From assembly GCA_937981575.1 (NCBI GenBank), contig CALJNR010000026.1:62001-126000 (forward strand): 64,000 nucleotides of DNA, given 5' to 3'. The stretch comes from an uncultured Clostridia bacterium. Its GTDB lineage: Bacteria > Bacillota > Clostridia > Lachnospirales > Cellulosilyticaceae. The notes below the pieces were generated by a model. That model was not told the DNA's origin. It ran no database searches and saw only the letters and a list, made by a program, of their open reading frames with translations. Every line of letters starts with the position of its first letter. Within the stretch, counting starts at the first letter, position 1. Shown piece after piece: positions 16,528-25,414 of this stretch. The position numbers and the translations under genes are program-made.

Positions 16528-17637
16528 TCAAACAATATTTCTCTTTTCTAGAAGAATAATCTTATCTTTAGTTCCTATAACTTTCTGTCCATCTGATACA
16601 AAAACCTGCTTATCTAATATAGCATTTTCGATAACGCAGCCTTTTCCAATTGTTGCCCCTTCCATAATAATAGAATCTCTGACAACGGTACCTTCCCCTA
16701 CAAATACTTTTCTAAAAAGTACAGAGTTTTCAATATTTCCATTAATAATGTCCCCTCCGCTTATAATGCTGTTAACTACTTTTGCTTGTACATTAAACTT
16801 AGCTGGTGGTTCATCTTTAGCCTTCGTGGATATAGAAGGATACGTATTGAAAAACAAATTTCTAACTTCAGGTGTTAAAAAGTCCATGTTAATCTTATAA
16901 AATTCATTAATATCTCGAATTCTTTTCCAATAATCATCAAATAAATAGCCATAGATTTTTAACTTTTTACGATAGCGTATAATGATATCATTAACAATAC
17001 TGTATCTTCCGTCCTGTTCTAGTTCTTCTAAAAGCTTAATGAGAAGCTCTCTGCTGATAACATACATTCCAAGTGAAACAGTTGTATATTGAGGATTAAG
17101 AGGTTTTTCTTCAAAGTCTGTCATCTTATTGTCATCATCTAGCCCTATTACTCCATAGTCCTCAACTTCAAATGTCCTTAGATCTTTACAAACAATTGTA
17201 ATGTCTGCATTTTTCTGTTCATGATATTTGATAACTTTTTCATAATCTAACCTAAAAATCTGTTCACCAGAAGTAATAACGACATAAGGTTCATTACTTT
17301 TCTTAAGGAACTCAATATTTTGAAAAATCGAATCTGCTGTTCCCCTAAAACCAAATCCATCTTGATTAATCATATGAGGGGTAAACAAAAATAAACCTGT
17401 TTTCTTTCTTCCAAAGTCCCACCACTTAGACGACCCAATGTGGTCTGCCAGTGATCTTGCACTGTATTGAGAAATTACTGCCACTTTTTTTATTCCTGAA
17501 TTACTTAAATTACTAAGTGCAAAGTCAATTGCACGATAAGATCCCCCTATAGGCATAGCTGCTAAATTTCTTTGTTTTGTAAGTACTCCTAATGTGCTTC
17601 TCTTGCCTCCTGCTAAAATTATACCAATAGCTCTCAT
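16528..17637 (-). CDS. glgD: Glucose-1-phosphate adenylyltransferase subunit GlgD
   Basis: Second, regulatory-type subunit of ADP-glucose pyrophosphorylase, 369 residues. The nucleotidyltransferase N terminus reads GIILAGGKRSTLGVLTKQRNLAAMP: it lacks the strict GGxGxRL motif present in GlgC, a known difference between GlgD and GlgC. The middle has VITSGEQIF, and the C terminus is a short beta-helix (IEGNIENSV type, GEGTVVRDSIIMEGATIG). It starts 11 bases after glgC and is probably translated from the same mRNA. In Firmicutes GlgC and GlgD form a heterotetramer that feeds glycogen synthesis. Confidence 0.93.
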   Translation of the reverse strand: MRAIGIILAGGKRSTLGVLTKQRNLAAMPIGGSYRAIDFALSNLSNSGIKKVAVISQYSARSLADHIGSSKWWDFGRKKTGLFLFTPHMINQDGFGFRGTADSIFQNIEFLKKSNEPYVVITSGEQIFRLDYEKVIKYHEQKNADITIVCKDLRTFEVEDYGVIGLDDDNKMTDFEEKPLNPQYTTVSLGMYVISRELLIKLLEELEQDGRYSIVNDIIIRYRKKLKIYGYLFDDYWKRIRDINEFYKINMDFLTPEVRNLFFNTYPSISTKAKDEPPAKFNVQAKVVNSIISGGDIINGNIENSVLFRKVFVGEGTVVRDSIIMEGATIGKGCVIENAILDKQVFVSDGQKVIGTKDKIILLEKRNIV

Positions 17638-17648
17638 AGTTTCCTCCC

Positions 17649-18911
17649 TTACATCACAAGCGACTGACCGCTCTCTAGATTTCCATTCACGTAATGCTCT
17701 TTTAAAGTATGTCCGCCTATTTCACAGTTCTTACCAATCTTAACATCACCAGGAATAATCGTATTATCTCCTATTGTTGTAATACCGGTGGAATAAATAT
17801 GCGGCTTATTAATATGCGGAACATTTTCTCCTATGCCAATCTGTGTATTTTCTCCTATGTCGCACTTTTCGGAAACAATACAAGTCTCTAAATGCGCACC
17901 TCTTCTTACAATAGTTTCAGACATAATAATAGAGTTACTTATGACAGCGCCTTCTTCAACAATAACTTTCGGTCCAAGAACTGAATTATACACTTGTCCG
18001 TATATTTCACAGCCTTCAGATACAAGCGACTGCTGAAGCACTGCCTTTTCACCAACATACTGTGGAAGCTGATGTTCAATATTTGTATAAATTTTCCAAA
18101 ATTCATCATAAAGGTTAAATACAGGCACTGTATGAGTAAGTTCCATATTTGCCTTCCAGTAAGCATCTATCGTACCAATATCTCTCCAATAATCATTAAA
18201 TCTATAAGCAAATACATTTTTCTGAGATTCAATCATATCAGGAATAATATGCTTTCCAAAATCACTTTGTTCATGGATCTTATTATCTTTAATGAGTGCT
18301 TCTTTAAGCACATCCCAAGTGAAAATATAAATTCCCATTGAAGCAAGATTACTTTTTGGATGTTCAGGCTTTTCTTCGAATTCTACAATTCTTCCTTCTT
18401 CATTTGTATTCATAATACCAAATTGATTAGCTATATCAAGAGGTACTTCTATTACAGCAATTGTTGCGTCCGAATTATTCTTTTTATGTTCCTCTAACAT
18501 AGCACTGTAATCCATCTTATAAACATGGTCTCCAGATAAGACCAGAATATATTTTGGATTATACTCATCAATATATCTAATATTGTGGTATATTGCATTT
18601 GCAGTTCCTGAATACCAAGAACCTTCATTTCCCTTTACAAACGGCGGAAGTACCGTTACCCCACCAGTTCTTCTGTCTAAATCCCAAGGAATTCCTATAC
18701 CTATATGTTTGGTAAGAAGCAGCGGTTCATACTGAGTCAATACCCCTACCGTATCTATTCCTGAATTTATACAATTACTTAGTGGAAAATCGATAATTCT
18801 ATACTTCCCACCGAACATAACAGCAGGTTTAGCAATCTGTTTTGTAAGAATGCCTAACCTGCTTCCTTGTCCTCCTGCCAGCAACATAGCAATCATTTCT
18901 TTTTTATTCAT
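17649..18911 (-). CDS. glgC: Glucose-1-phosphate adenylyltransferase catalytic subunit
   Basis: Makes ADP-glucose, the glycogen precursor. The N terminus carries [23 protein letters not shown] (pyrophosphorylase loop), then [31 protein letters not shown] and the glucose-1-phosphate site [14 protein letters not shown]-terminal beta-helix follows. I chose ATG 18911 ([14 protein letters not shown]), preceded by AAGGAGG with six-base spacing; the longer frame to 18938 is unlikely. About 420 residues. It is the first gene of the glgC-glgD pair; no glgA, glgB or glgP lies nearby. Confidence 0.95.
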   Translation of the reverse strand: MNKKEMIAMLLAGGQGSRLGILTKQIAKPAVMFGGKYRIIDFPLSNCINSGIDTVGVLTQYEPLLLTKHIGIGIPWDLDRRTGGVTVLPPFVKGNEGSWYSGTANAIYHNIRYIDEYNPKYILVLSGDHVYKMDYSAMLEEHKKNNSDATIAVIEVPLDIANQFGIMNTNEEGRIVEFEEKPEHPKSNLASMGIYIFTWDVLKEALIKDNKIHEQSDFGKHIIPDMIESQKNVFAYRFNDYWRDIGTIDAYWKANMELTHTVPVFNLYDEFWKIYTNIEHQLPQYVGEKAVLQQSLVSEGCEIYGQVYNSVLGPKVIVEEGAVISNSIIMSETIVRRGAHLETCIVSEKCDIGENTQIGIGENVPHINKPHIYSTGITTIGDNTIIPGDVKIGKNCEIGGHTLKEHYVNGNLESGQSLVM

Positions 18912-19071
18912 GCAACCCCTCCTTACTACAAATAACACCCTGTGTTTATTACCAAAAAGATTTCCTTTTTTCTTCTCTCTTAGTTTATCATTTTACCATA
19001 TTATTTACAATAATTAAATTTTAATACTCTAAATTAAAAAAATGGAATATTCAGCCTTTTTCAAAGGTATA

Positions 19072-19887
19072 TTATCTTTCCTGCATACTGTAAATGTCGA
19101 CTGCTTTATTGCTTTCATCCACTGTATCAAGCCATAAAAGGGTTTTAAAATCATCTACCAGCTTCTCTCTTGGCTCTTTAGTTGCCATTAGTACGCCTAC
19201 GCCTACCAGCTCAGCTTCAAATTCCTGCATCAAATCTATAATCCCTTTAGCGGTTCCTCCAGCCTTCATAAAGTCATCAATAAATAATACCTTTGATCCT
19301 TTTTTAATTGCCCTTGTTGAAAGACACATTGTTTTAATTCTATGGTTGCTTCCAGTAATATAGTTCATGTGTATAACAGTTCCGTCTGTCAGCTTGCTTT
19401 GATTTCTGACAACAACCATAGGTTTGTTAAGAACCATAGCTGTCATGAGTGCTATAGGGATTCCTTTTGTTTCGACTGTGATGACATAATCAAATTGAAC
19501 GTGCTTGAAAAGACTCGCTAGTGCAATGCCTATATTTTTAGATATATTGGGAGAGTATAAAAGATCATTTGTATAAATATAACCGCCAGGGATAATTCTG
19601 TCCGGCGTGTTAATAAGCTCACACAGAGTTTTTGTGAAACTCTGCATCTGCTCTTTGGTCATAAGCGGATTGTAATAAACCCCTCCTGCTGCTCCTGATA
19701 TCGTTTCTATTGTTCCTATCTCATAGTTTCTAAAAATATCTTTTATGATATCTAAATCTTCACTAATGGTCGATTTGGCACATTTAAAAATGTCACAAAA
19801 ATGAGTAAGTGTAAATATTTTATTTGGATTATTGGTTAAAATATTGGTGATGACACTTATCCTATCATGCTTTTGTACCTTCTTCAT
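19072..19887 (-). CDS. purR: Purine operon repressor PurR (phosphoribosyltransferase type)
   Basis: Repressor of purine genes in Gram-positive bacteria; PRPP binding releases it from DNA. The N-terminal winged helix (residues 1-75: ISVITNILTNNPNKIFTLTHFCDIF) is followed by a PRT-fold domain with the PRPP-binding loop VLFIDDFMKAGGT. Length 271 is standard. It is unrelated to the LacI-type PurR of enterobacteria. A probable PurBox pair lies just upstream (19936-19978), implying autoregulation, and an identical box lies before purA. Confidence 0.95.
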   Translation of the reverse strand: MKKVQKHDRISVITNILTNNPNKIFTLTHFCDIFKCAKSTISEDLDIIKDIFRNYEIGTIETISGAAGGVYYNPLMTKEQMQSFTKTLCELINTPDRIIPGGYIYTNDLLYSPNISKNIGIALASLFKHVQFDYVITVETKGIPIALMTAMVLNKPMVVVRNQSKLTDGTVIHMNYITGSNHRIKTMCLSTRAIKKGSKVLFIDDFMKAGGTAKGIIDLMQEFEAELVGVGVLMATKEPREKLVDDFKTLLWLDTVDESNKAVDIYSMQER

Positions 19888-19935
19888 TTTGTTTTCTCCT
19901 TTTTACTACGTAAGTGTTATTACTATTATAAACAA

Positions 19936-19978
19936 AAATCCGAATATTTAAAAGCATTTCCTTTAAAACATTCGTTTT
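19936..19978. promoter_or_regulatory. PurBox pair upstream of purR
   Basis: AAATCCGAATATT at 19936-19948 matches the PurBox AWWWCCGAACWWT with one change. An inverted partner with TTCG at 19971 lies 31 bases from the first CCGAA. The same 13-mer and the same 31-base spacing occur upstream of purA. Confidence 0.75.
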
Positions 19979-20017
19979 TTATCCAAATTGTTTAAGGACA
20001 ATTTTAATCTCATAGAT

Positions 20018-20108
20018 TTCACGTCTTTAAATTTAAGTGTTCAGGATGGTGCACGATGTGAAACCACCCCCAGAAACAACTTTTCATAAATAAATAACTT
20101 AAGTTTAT
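20018..20108 (-). ncRNA. Conserved structured RNA element, copy B (unknown class)
   Basis: Second copy of the element at 6754-6846. On the minus strand the outer stem pairs 20097-20108 with 20026-20038. The hairpin is GGGUGGU/ACCAUCC (20063-20069 with 20044-20050) around a 12-nt loop of the same length as in copy A. Loop bases UUCACAUC (20055-20062) can pair with the tail GACGUGAA (20018-20025) with one mismatch. It lies between divergent purR and murC, upstream of the purR PurBoxes, so it may be a separate small RNA or a part of a long purR leader. Confidence 0.55.
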
Positions 20109-20242
20109 AGATTGTTTCTCTATAAAAATATGTTTATTATTTTATTTCTGTTATATAATTATAAAATACGCTCTTGCATATTATGATAAGAGTATATTAA
20201 TATTTAAAACAGAATATATCGTTCATTGAAAGGATCAAATGT

Positions 20243-21625
20243 ATGACAAACCTTAATTCCTTATTCAATAAGAAAAAAATACACTTTATCGGTATTGGCG
20301 GTATCAGTATGAGCGGACTCGCAGAGATTGTTCATAACAGAGGTTTTATTGTAACAGGCTCTGATATGAAAAGCTCTGAAACGACCCGCCATTTAGAAGA
20401 TATAGGCATTCAAATATATTACAGCCACAGTGCAGAAAATATAGCTTCTGATGTGGATTTAGTCGTTTATACTGCTGCTATTGCAAAAGATAATCCTGAA
20501 CTTGCTGCCTGCAGCGAAATGCATATCGATTCTGTTTCCAGGTCAAAATTTCTTGGACTTATTATGAAGGATTATGCTTTTCCAATCTGTATTGCAGGAA
20601 CCCATGGAAAAACCACTACAACTTCAATGCTGACTCATGGCCTGCTGGCTGCTGATCTTGATCCTACCGTTACAGTCGGTGGAATACTTAAAGCTATAGA
20701 AGGCAATATCCGCATAGGAAAATCAAATTACTTTATTACAGAAGCCTGCGAATATTGCAACAGCTTTTTAGATTTTTTCCCTAAAATCGGAATTATCCTC
20801 AATATCGAAGAAGACCACTTAGATTATTTTAAAGATATCAACCATATTCGTGATTCCTTTCAAAAGTTCGTAGCGTTGATTCCAGCTGATGGGTTTTTAG
20901 CTATTAATGGAACCACTGAAAATCTTGCTGAGCTTTTGGCCCCCGTAAGCTGCAAAACAGAAACCTTTGGTCTTAACCCAAGATTTAACTGGTATGCTGA
21001 AAACATCACGTATGATGATAAAGCCTGTGGTTCTTTTGATGTTTATTATAATGGGGTGATTAAAGGACATCTTACACTCAATGCTCCTGGCATTCACAAT
21101 GTGCTTAACGCCTTGTCTGTATGTGCTGTATGTCATTATTTAGATATATCAATCAATGTACTTAATGATGGGCTTATACATTTTTCAGGTGCGAATCAGC
21201 GTTTCGAAATCAAAGGGAAAGTACATAACATTACGATTGTGGATGACTATGCTCATCATCCGACAGAAATCGATGCTACCCTCAAAGTCGCAAATGCTTA
21301 TCCGCATCATAATCTTTATGTAGTCTTTCAGCCCCATACGTATACCCGTACAAAAGCATTTCTAAATGAATTTGCTGCTTCTTTATCTCAGGCAAAAAAT
21401 GTAATAATCGCTGATATTTATGCTGCCAGAGAAAAAAATCCTGGGGATATCTCAGCCGAAGATATTGTCAAAAAAATCCACAGCCTTGGCAAAGAAGCTC
21501 TTTATATTTCTGATTTTGACGAAATTGCTAATTATCTGCTCGAACATGCAGTTCCTAACGATCTTATCATTACAATGGGAGCCGGAAATATTAATCAAGT
21601 TGGTGATATCTTGCTCGGAAAATAG
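20243..21625 (+). CDS. murC: UDP-N-acetylmuramate--L-alanine ligase
   Basis: Adds L-Ala to UDP-MurNAc, the first peptide step of peptidoglycan synthesis in the cytoplasm. Order of motifs: N-terminal UDP-binding IHFIGIGGISMSGLAEI, central ATP site AGTHGKTTTTSML, NIEEDHLDYF, HNVLNALSV and the C-terminal DDYAHHPTEIDATL. Length 460 is normal. AAAGGA stands before the ATG. It is a single gene ended by a terminator at 21699-21735 and does not sit in a dcw cluster. Confidence 0.97.
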   Translation: MTNLNSLFNKKKIHFIGIGGISMSGLAEIVHNRGFIVTGSDMKSSETTRHLEDIGIQIYYSHSAENIASDVDLVVYTAAIAKDNPELAACSEMHIDSVSRSKFLGLIMKDYAFPICIAGTHGKTTTTSMLTHGLLAADLDPTVTVGGILKAIEGNIRIGKSNYFITEACEYCNSFLDFFPKIGIILNIEEDHLDYFKDINHIRDSFQKFVALIPADGFLAINGTTENLAELLAPVSCKTETFGLNPRFNWYAENITYDDKACGSFDVYYNGVIKGHLTLNAPGIHNVLNALSVCAVCHYLDISINVLNDGLIHFSGANQRFEIKGKVHNITIVDDYAHHPTEIDATLKVANAYPHHNLYVVFQPHTYTRTKAFLNEFAASLSQAKNVIIADIYAAREKNPGDISAEDIVKKIHSLGKEALYISDFDEIANYLLEHAVPNDLIITMGAGNINQVGDILLGK

Positions 21626-21699
21626 TTATCCACATTATCCACATTTTTGCAGCTTTTTATTTGTTAATATATTAAATACTTATCAACAGGTTATCCTCA
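21626..21699 (+). promoter_or_regulatory. DnaA-box cluster upstream of dnaD-dnaI
   Basis: Two perfect TTATCCACA boxes lie back to back (21626-21634 and 21635-21643). They are followed by TTATCAACA at 21680-21688 (one change) and TTATCCTCA at 21691-21699 (one change). All are on the same strand within 75 bases, starting one base after murC. Confidence 0.75.
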
Positions 21700-21735
21700 A
21701 AATCTCTTTGATGTCCAGAGAGATTTTTATTTTTT
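21699..21735 (+). terminator. Terminator of murC
   Basis: AATCTCT with AGAGATT (stem 21701-21707 / 21719-21725) is followed by a T-rich tail TTTTATTTTTT on the plus strand. Confidence 0.75.
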
Positions 21736-21758
21736 GTTGTCATATTTTCCTTTTTTTG

Positions 21759-21767
21759 TGCTATAAT
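21759..21767 (+). promoter_or_regulatory. Extended -10 promoter of dnaD-dnaI
   Basis: TGCTATAAT is a perfect extended -10 box. A possible TTGTCA lies 19 bases upstream, longer than ideal. The predicted start is about 35 bases before the dnaD ATG. Confidence 0.6.
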
Positions 21768-21809
21768 ACTAACACATGCAAAAGGATAATTTTTCAAGGA
21801 GGTTTCAAA

Positions 21810-22883
21810 ATGGCATATATAAAATGTTTAAAACCCAAACAGACATTTGTACATCTTCCTTATTGGTTTGTGGTAGACTATATGCCTAAAGCACTGGGAG
21901 GCTATTTAAAAGTATATATTTATTTATTTGCACTCTCAAATAGTTCTTGTGAATCTGATTTTTCTTTAGAAGAAACGGCTGTGGCCCTGGATATGCTCTA
22001 TTCAGAAGTTGTTCAAGCCTTAAAATATTGGGATAAAGAAAAAGTACTTTGTTTCAAGGAATCAGCTAAGAAACAATTTGAACTTCAGTTCTTTTTAGAA
22101 AAACCAACAAAATTTCAAAGCGATTTAGAGGCTGATCTCCCTTTATCAAAAACACTTATCAGCCATACAAGACCTGAGTATCGAACCGAGGAGATCAATT
22201 TGTATATTAAAGACAGCGCCAGTGTGGCTAAACTTTTCAAAATAGCTGAACAGTATTTAGGAAGGCTGCTTACCATTACAGACCAAAAGATACTTTACAG
22301 CTTTTATGACTGGTTACATATGCCTTTTGATCTTATTGAATTTCTTATTGAATATTGCGCATCCAGTAACCATACAGCTATACATTATATCGAAAAGGTC
22401 GCTATCAGCTGGGTTGACGCTGGAATTAATACTGTCGAAAAAGCCAAAGAAAAGATAGCCCTCGACCGAAGATATTTTAAAATATTATCCGCTCTCGGCT
22501 CAACTAAAACAAGCATTACGCTGGCAGAAAAAAAATGCATTGATAAATGGCTGAATGATTATGCTTTTAATATAGAAGTTATCTTGGAAGCCTGCAGAAG
22601 AACTGTTATGCAGACTAATAAACCAAGTCTCAATTATGTTGACTCTATTCTTCTTTCATGGCATCAGTCAAAAGTAAAAAATCTTGATGATGTTACCCTG
22701 ATTGATAAAGCTTTTGAAAGCAAGCGGCAAATTGCCTCTCAAGATATGTATCAGCCTAAACGACCAAACAAATCAGCTAAATTTACAGATATTTATTCTC
22801 ATAACTGGAACTTTGAAGAATTAGAAAAGTTAGAAAGCGAATATATTGATCGGAAATTAAACGGAGGTAAATTGCGTGAATAA
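21810..22883 (+). CDS. dnaD: DnaD-domain primosome protein
   Basis: Replication initiation/restart protein that remodels DNA and helps load the helicase. The N-terminal winged helix (about 10-85) is followed by two DnaD/DnaB_2 domains. The first is around LYSFYDWLHMPFDLIEFLI with YIEKVAISW; the second ends in the hallmark YVDSILLSW (YxxxIxxxW). 357 residues. The true start is the ATG at 21810 after AAGGAGG; the open frame running back into murC is not part of it. It overlaps dnaI by eight bases, which supports translational coupling. Naming follows the domain; DnaB-like function is possible. Confidence 0.9.
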   Translation: MAYIKCLKPKQTFVHLPYWFVVDYMPKALGGYLKVYIYLFALSNSSCESDFSLEETAVALDMLYSEVVQALKYWDKEKVLCFKESAKKQFELQFFLEKPTKFQSDLEADLPLSKTLISHTRPEYRTEEINLYIKDSASVAKLFKIAEQYLGRLLTITDQKILYSFYDWLHMPFDLIEFLIEYCASSNHTAIHYIEKVAISWVDAGINTVEKAKEKIALDRRYFKILSALGSTKTSITLAEKKCIDKWLNDYAFNIEVILEACRRTVMQTNKPSLNYVDSILLSWHQSKVKNLDDVTLIDKAFESKRQIASQDMYQPKRPNKSAKFTDIYSHNWNFEELEKLESEYIDRKLNGGKLRE

Positions 22884-23877
22884 CAAAGAGTTTCATTACA
22901 AACGCCTCATTAGAGAATATGACATTAAGCGCACATCAGCGGCCAAAGACCAACTTAAGAGAGCTAAAGAAGTTTATGAAAAAATTCCTCAAATCGAAGA
23001 AATAGATAAACTTTTAAATACAAACGGCATTCAGCTGATACGCAGCATGCTGTCTGCTCCTTTAAATACTTCTGTTGATGACTACCGTAAAAACTCTGAG
23101 GATCTTATATTTACAAAAAAAATGCTGCTTGTTGAATCCGGCTTTCCCGAAAACTATCTGGACATCACCTACAGCTGTCCTCATTGCAAGGATACCGGCT
23201 TTATAAATACCGAACCATGCACCTGTTTTAAACAAGGGCTTATCAACATTGCTTATGAGCAGTCGAATTTAAAACATATTCTGCAAGTTGAAAACTTTAA
23301 TACTTTTAGTCTTGATTATTACTCTAAACACATTGATGAAAAAAGCAGCAAATCACCTCACAGCAATATGGAAAGAATTCATCAGATCTGCGTAGGTTTT
23401 ATAGAAAACTTTGAAACTGAAAAACAAAATCTTTTGTTTTATGGTCATACAGGTCTTGGCAAGACGTTCTTATGTAACTGCATTGCTAAAGAATTACTCG
23501 ATAGAAATTATACCGTTCTTTATCTTACCTCCCCTCAGCTTTTTAAGCTCTTTGAAGAATCCAGGTTTCACCGTGATGATATGATGGATGAAGCAAAGGC
23601 TATGCTGAGCACACTCTTTACAGTAGACCTTCTGATTATTGATGACCTAGGCACTGAATCAGCTTCATCTTTTACCGGAAGTGACTTATTTGATGTATTA
23701 AATACAAGATACCTTCACCAGCATCCAACTATTATTTCAACAAACTTAGCCCCTAACGATTGGAATAAATATTATTCCGAACGTATCGTATCTCGGGTCT
23801 TCGGAAATTATACAAACTTAAAATTTATTGGTTCAGATATCAGACTCCTGAAAAAGTATAAAAATAAAGTATTATAG
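22876..23877 (+). CDS. dnaI: Helicase loader DnaI/DnaC-like AAA+ ATPase
   Basis: Loads the replicative helicase onto single-stranded DNA. An N-terminal helicase-binding region with a zinc-type cysteine cluster (CPHCKDTGFINTEPCTC, near 100-116) is followed by an AAA+ core with Walker A GHTGLGKTFL and Walker B LLIIDDLGTE. It also has the sensor/arginine-finger region IISTNLAPNDWNKYYSERIVSRVFG. 333 residues. The start is GTG, eight bases after GGAGG, inside the end of dnaD. A terminator follows at once. Confidence 0.93.
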   Translation: MNNKEFHYKRLIREYDIKRTSAAKDQLKRAKEVYEKIPQIEEIDKLLNTNGIQLIRSMLSAPLNTSVDDYRKNSEDLIFTKKMLLVESGFPENYLDITYSCPHCKDTGFINTEPCTCFKQGLINIAYEQSNLKHILQVENFNTFSLDYYSKHIDEKSSKSPHSNMERIHQICVGFIENFETEKQNLLFYGHTGLGKTFLCNCIAKELLDRNYTVLYLTSPQLFKLFEESRFHRDDMMDEAKAMLSTLFTVDLLIIDDLGTESASSFTGSDLFDVLNTRYLHQHPTIISTNLAPNDWNKYYSERIVSRVFGNYTNLKFIGSDIRLLKKYKNKVL

Positions 23878-23904
23878 CCTGCTTACAGCAGGCATTTTTA
23901 TTTA
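23877..23904 (+). terminator. Terminator of dnaI
   Basis: GCCTGC TTACA GCAGGC is followed by ATTTTTATTT, immediately after the dnaI stop. Confidence 0.8.
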
Positions 23905-23997
23905 TGATTAATGATATTTTCCAAAGCTCTGTAATATATTAAGGTAGAGTATACTACGCTATTTTAAGTTTATTATAATTACTCAGGAGGATGAACT

Positions 23998-25347
23998 ATG
24001 TTTCATACTATTCAATTGTCTAAAAACGACCCTACTCCTCTTTACATACAGCTTGCCTCTGAAATGTCAAGACTTATACAAAACAACATACTTCCTCAAG
24101 GGGTCAAGCTGCCTCCCATTCGATCTTTGTCCAAACAGCTATCTATTAACCGTGATACCGTTGTAAGTGCCTATAAGCTTTTAGAAAACCAGGGGTTGGT
24201 AGAAGCTTATGTCGGAAAGGGTACCTACGTTTCTCAAATCTCCTTAATTCCTCTTCCTCATGCAGATTACATAGAAACAAATAGTGTCTGCTGCAGCACC
24301 GTGGGATTTCCCAAGGAACTTTTTCCTATCTCGCTGTGCAAGGAATTACTAGATACAATTATTGATGCAGAAGGCTGGGCAGCATTTAATGATCCATTGG
24401 GCCGCGAAAGAAATAGTTTAAAGCAAAAGGTTGCCGCCTTTTTAGAAAAAACTGGTGTTAAAGCATCTTCAGCGCAAGTACGCATCATTAAAAATTATCT
24501 CCAGTTTCTCCAGACACTTTTTAAATTTTCTCCTAAGCAGGGCATCTGCATTGAAGAAACATGTGATCTTACTTACCCTTCATACCTGCGTTCTATAGGT
24601 GCAAAAGTCTATGAGGTTCCGCTTAATGCTTCTGGTATGGATACCGAAGTACTCGAAAAACACTTACGCAGCGGAAACGTTAGTTATATCATCTTATCTA
24701 CTTATTTGCAAAATCCTACAGGGCTATGCTATTCTAAAGAAAACAAACTGAGAATTATTGAGCTGGCAGAACTTTATGATTGTTATATTATTGAAGATGG
24801 CACTTTGAGTGATTTTGTATCTATCGGCATACCATTACTCCCGTTATTCAGCTACTTTTCTAAAGATAGAGTTATCTACATTTATCATTTTTCTAAAGTA
24901 TATCTGCCACATTTTTCGTATAGCTTTGCACTGCTTCCAAATCCTATGCTGAAATGTATTCCTGATACCTTAGAATGCACGCTAAGCGAATATTTCTTGA
25001 GGTATTACTTAGACTCTGACTTTCTAGAGAAGAATCGTCACTGGATGATTTCTTCTTGCCAAGCCAAATATAACCAGCTCTACAAAGGACTCTCTTTACT
25101 AGAAGATACTATTGAGACTTATGCTTCTCATGGGGGAATATTCTTCTGGCTGAAACCCAAGTTTATCTCTTGTGATGAAGTCTGTGACTTTCTCACACAG
25201 CATAATATTATTGTAGCTCCAGGAAGCCTCTTTACTTATACCCACCGCTCACAATATTTCAGACTATCCATCTCTCAGCTTAGCTTTGAGCATATCGAAA
25301 TCATACTCCATTTACTCAAGCAGCAATTAAATGTTCAAAGAACATAG
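23998..25347 (+). CDS. MocR/GntR-family regulator with aminotransferase-like domain
   Basis: Transcription factor that joins a GntR winged helix to a fold-type-I PLP domain. Residues about 10-80 (PLYIQLASEMSRLIQNNILPQGVKLPPIRSLSKQL) bind DNA; residues 100-449 resemble an aminotransferase (YIILSTYLQNPTGLCYS, DCYIIEDGTLSDF, IYHFSKVYLPHFSYSF with a possible PLP Lys in FSKVY). MocR proteins usually sense PLP, GABA or related amines; the target here is unknown. No aminotransferase or pdx gene is adjacent. AGGAGG precedes the ATG. The gene is monocistronic, ended by a 20-bp-stem terminator. Confidence 0.88.
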   Translation: MFHTIQLSKNDPTPLYIQLASEMSRLIQNNILPQGVKLPPIRSLSKQLSINRDTVVSAYKLLENQGLVEAYVGKGTYVSQISLIPLPHADYIETNSVCCSTVGFPKELFPISLCKELLDTIIDAEGWAAFNDPLGRERNSLKQKVAAFLEKTGVKASSAQVRIIKNYLQFLQTLFKFSPKQGICIEETCDLTYPSYLRSIGAKVYEVPLNASGMDTEVLEKHLRSGNVSYIILSTYLQNPTGLCYSKENKLRIIELAELYDCYIIEDGTLSDFVSIGIPLLPLFSYFSKDRVIYIYHFSKVYLPHFSYSFALLPNPMLKCIPDTLECTLSEYFLRYYLDSDFLEKNRHWMISSCQAKYNQLYKGLSLLEDTIETYASHGGIFFWLKPKFISCDEVCDFLTQHNIIVAPGSLFTYTHRSQYFRLSISQLSFEHIEIILHLLKQQLNVQRT

Positions 25348-25354
25348 CTGCCTC

Positions 25355-25414
25355 AAAACTAAAAGGTATCTTAGCAGATGCCTAAGTCCATCTTCTAAGA
25401 TACCTTTTAGTTTT
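25355..25414. terminator. Bidirectional terminator with 20-bp perfect stem
   Basis: Bases 25355-25374 pair exactly with 25395-25414. It is shared by the MocR-type gene (plus) and cwlD (minus), whose stop codon it overlaps. Confidence 0.88.

Noticed and set aside
20018-20108. Purine riboswitch before purR
   Set aside because: No three-way junction with the conserved loop-loop kissing sequences; the element also occurs before an unrelated gene at 6754.
21626-21699. Chromosome origin (oriC)
   Set aside because: DnaA boxes are clustered, but dnaA, dnaN, rpmH or gidA are not adjacent and no AT-rich unwinding region with DnaA-trio repeats is evident. A regulatory or titration site is a better reading.
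21420-21809. Long N-terminal extension of DnaD reaching into murC
   Set aside because: The open frame is out of frame with murC, crosses a terminator and DnaA boxes, and a strong AAGGAGG-ATG at 21810 gives the normal protein.
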